Shown here: positions 63,490 through 64,000 of the stretch, piece after piece
Numbering within the stretch: the first letter of the stretch is position 1
Layout: every line of letters begins with the position of its first letter
From: Halospina denitrificans
GTDB taxonomy: Bacteria > Pseudomonadota > Gammaproteobacteria > Pseudomonadales > Oleiphilaceae
Direction of reading: 5' to 3'
Assembly: GCF_004364635.1 (NCBI RefSeq)
Contig: NZ_SOAX01000001.1
Location: 372,001 to 436,000 of the forward strand
DNA length: 64,000 nt
The notes under the pieces: generated by a model
Told to the model about the DNA's origin: nothing
What the model saw: the letters and a program-made list of their open reading frames with translations, nothing else
Database searches by the model: none
Translations under genes and position numbers: made by a program

Positions 63490-64000
63490 ATGGACGCCAA
63501 GCCGCAACAGCCCGCCTATTTCACCTGTCACCTGAATGAGCTGGGCCTCATCGGGGAGGACATCTACCAGGTTCGCCTGGAGTGGCCCCACGAGCGGCCC
63601 GTTCACTTCCTGGCGGGGCAGTACCTTGCCGTCCATCTACCGCATCGCGACCCGTCCTGGTTTTCCATTGCCAGTGCCCCCGGAGCCGAGCAGCTGACGT
63701 TGCACATCCAGGCGCCACAGGAGTGGGAAACCGCCCGTGAGATCATCGATTACCTGAGAAAGCATGGCAGTATCCGGGTCAGCATGCCGTATGGCGAAGC
63801 CTGCCTGCGTACGCCGCCGGAGCAACCGCTGCTGCTGGTGGTTGCGGGAACCGGGTTCGCCCAGGCCAAGAGCCTGGTGGATTTCCTGAGAAGCAGTCGG
63901 ATGGCGCAGCCCGTGTATCTCTACTGGGGGGCTCGCAACGAGCGTGATATGTACCTCCGGGAGCTTGCGGAGCGCTGGGAGGCTGAGTGGTCGCAGTTCC
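63490..64000 (+). CDS. Fre-like NAD(P)H-flavin reductase (cut by window edge)
   Basis: An open frame from ATG 63490 (GAGGAG just upstream) to the window end, 170 codons. LAGQYLAVHLPHRDPSWFSI with IASAP is the FAD-binding segment of ferredoxin-NADP reductase-like flavoenzymes, and VVAGTGFAQAKSLVDFL is the start of the NAD(P) domain, as in E. coli Fre. It should reduce free FMN or FAD, which could supply reduced FMN for UbiX/UbiD. The 3-prime end is missing, so other family members remain possible. Confidence 0.82.
   Translation, partial: MDAKPQQPAYFTCHLNELGLIGEDIYQVRLEWPHERPVHFLAGQYLAVHLPHRDPSWFSIASAPGAEQLTLHIQAPQEWETAREIIDYLRKHGSIRVSMPYGEACLRTPPEQPLLLVVAGTGFAQAKSLVDFLRSSRMAQPVYLYWGARNERDMYLRELAERWEAEWSQF

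Overview
The window is a compact chromosomal stretch from a high-GC gammaproteobacterium with denitrifier-type and thiosulfate-oxidising genes. Moderately acidic proteins and the gene set (narGHJI with narXL, tsdBA, pstSCAB with an acidic porin, rsd/algQ, ABC-F of the YheS type, ubiD next to a Fre-like reductase) suit a halophilic member of the Ectothiorhodospiraceae or a Marinobacter/Halomonas-like lineage. The lineage is inference only. I see no rRNA, CRISPR array, prophage or insertion sequence. One tRNA (Arg, anticodon CCG) is present. Genes at both ends are cut by the window edge.

Layout. 1-8130: a lipoprotein start, a lytic-transglycosylase-like lipoprotein, and a tightly overlapping peptide-type ABC transporter operon (binding protein, two permeases, two ATPases, a 53-residue membrane protein). 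The binding protein appears circularly permuted and the second permease carries a large extra periplasmic domain. 8131-12580: three minus-strand genes (AGCS symporter, MFS transporter, COG3044-type ATPase). 12766-18509: mechanosensitive-channel-like protein, LOG protein, thiopurine methyltransferase, thiol peroxidase, a PAS-GGDEF cyclase and a quinone oxidoreductase. 18513-20442: a Cys-tailed ECF sigma factor divergent from an ArsP-like permease and a CxxC thioredoxin-fold protein. 20483-23990: tsdBA-type cytochromes, tRNA-Arg, bfd, bacterioferritin and cytochrome c5.

24046-38219 is a nitrate respiration island: the NO-sensing repressor NsrR, moaA, an unrecognised 146-residue protein, a parvulin-type isomerase, narIJHG, narK, and the divergent narXL two-component system. 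The molybdenum cofactor genes needed by NarG are split. moaA sits beside the nar genes, while mobA and the moaB-moeA-moaD-moaE operon lie at 57040-60258, between trxA and rho. 38214-45903 holds rep, the pstSCAB phosphate system with a near-consensus Pho box, and a porin with its own Pho box. 46182-63415 is mostly housekeeping: tex, gshA, rmf, dsbB, rsd, an FKBP isomerase, an ABC-F ATPase, ppx, trxA, rho and ubiD.

The two most unusual signals are the apparently permuted peptide-binding protein at 1028-3550, and four intergenic elements of about 110-120 bp (26032, 27046, 27197, 57635). The four elements share an internal two-hairpin core but have unrelated, perfectly or nearly self-complementary outer arms. 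All four flank nitrate reductase or molybdenum cofactor genes.
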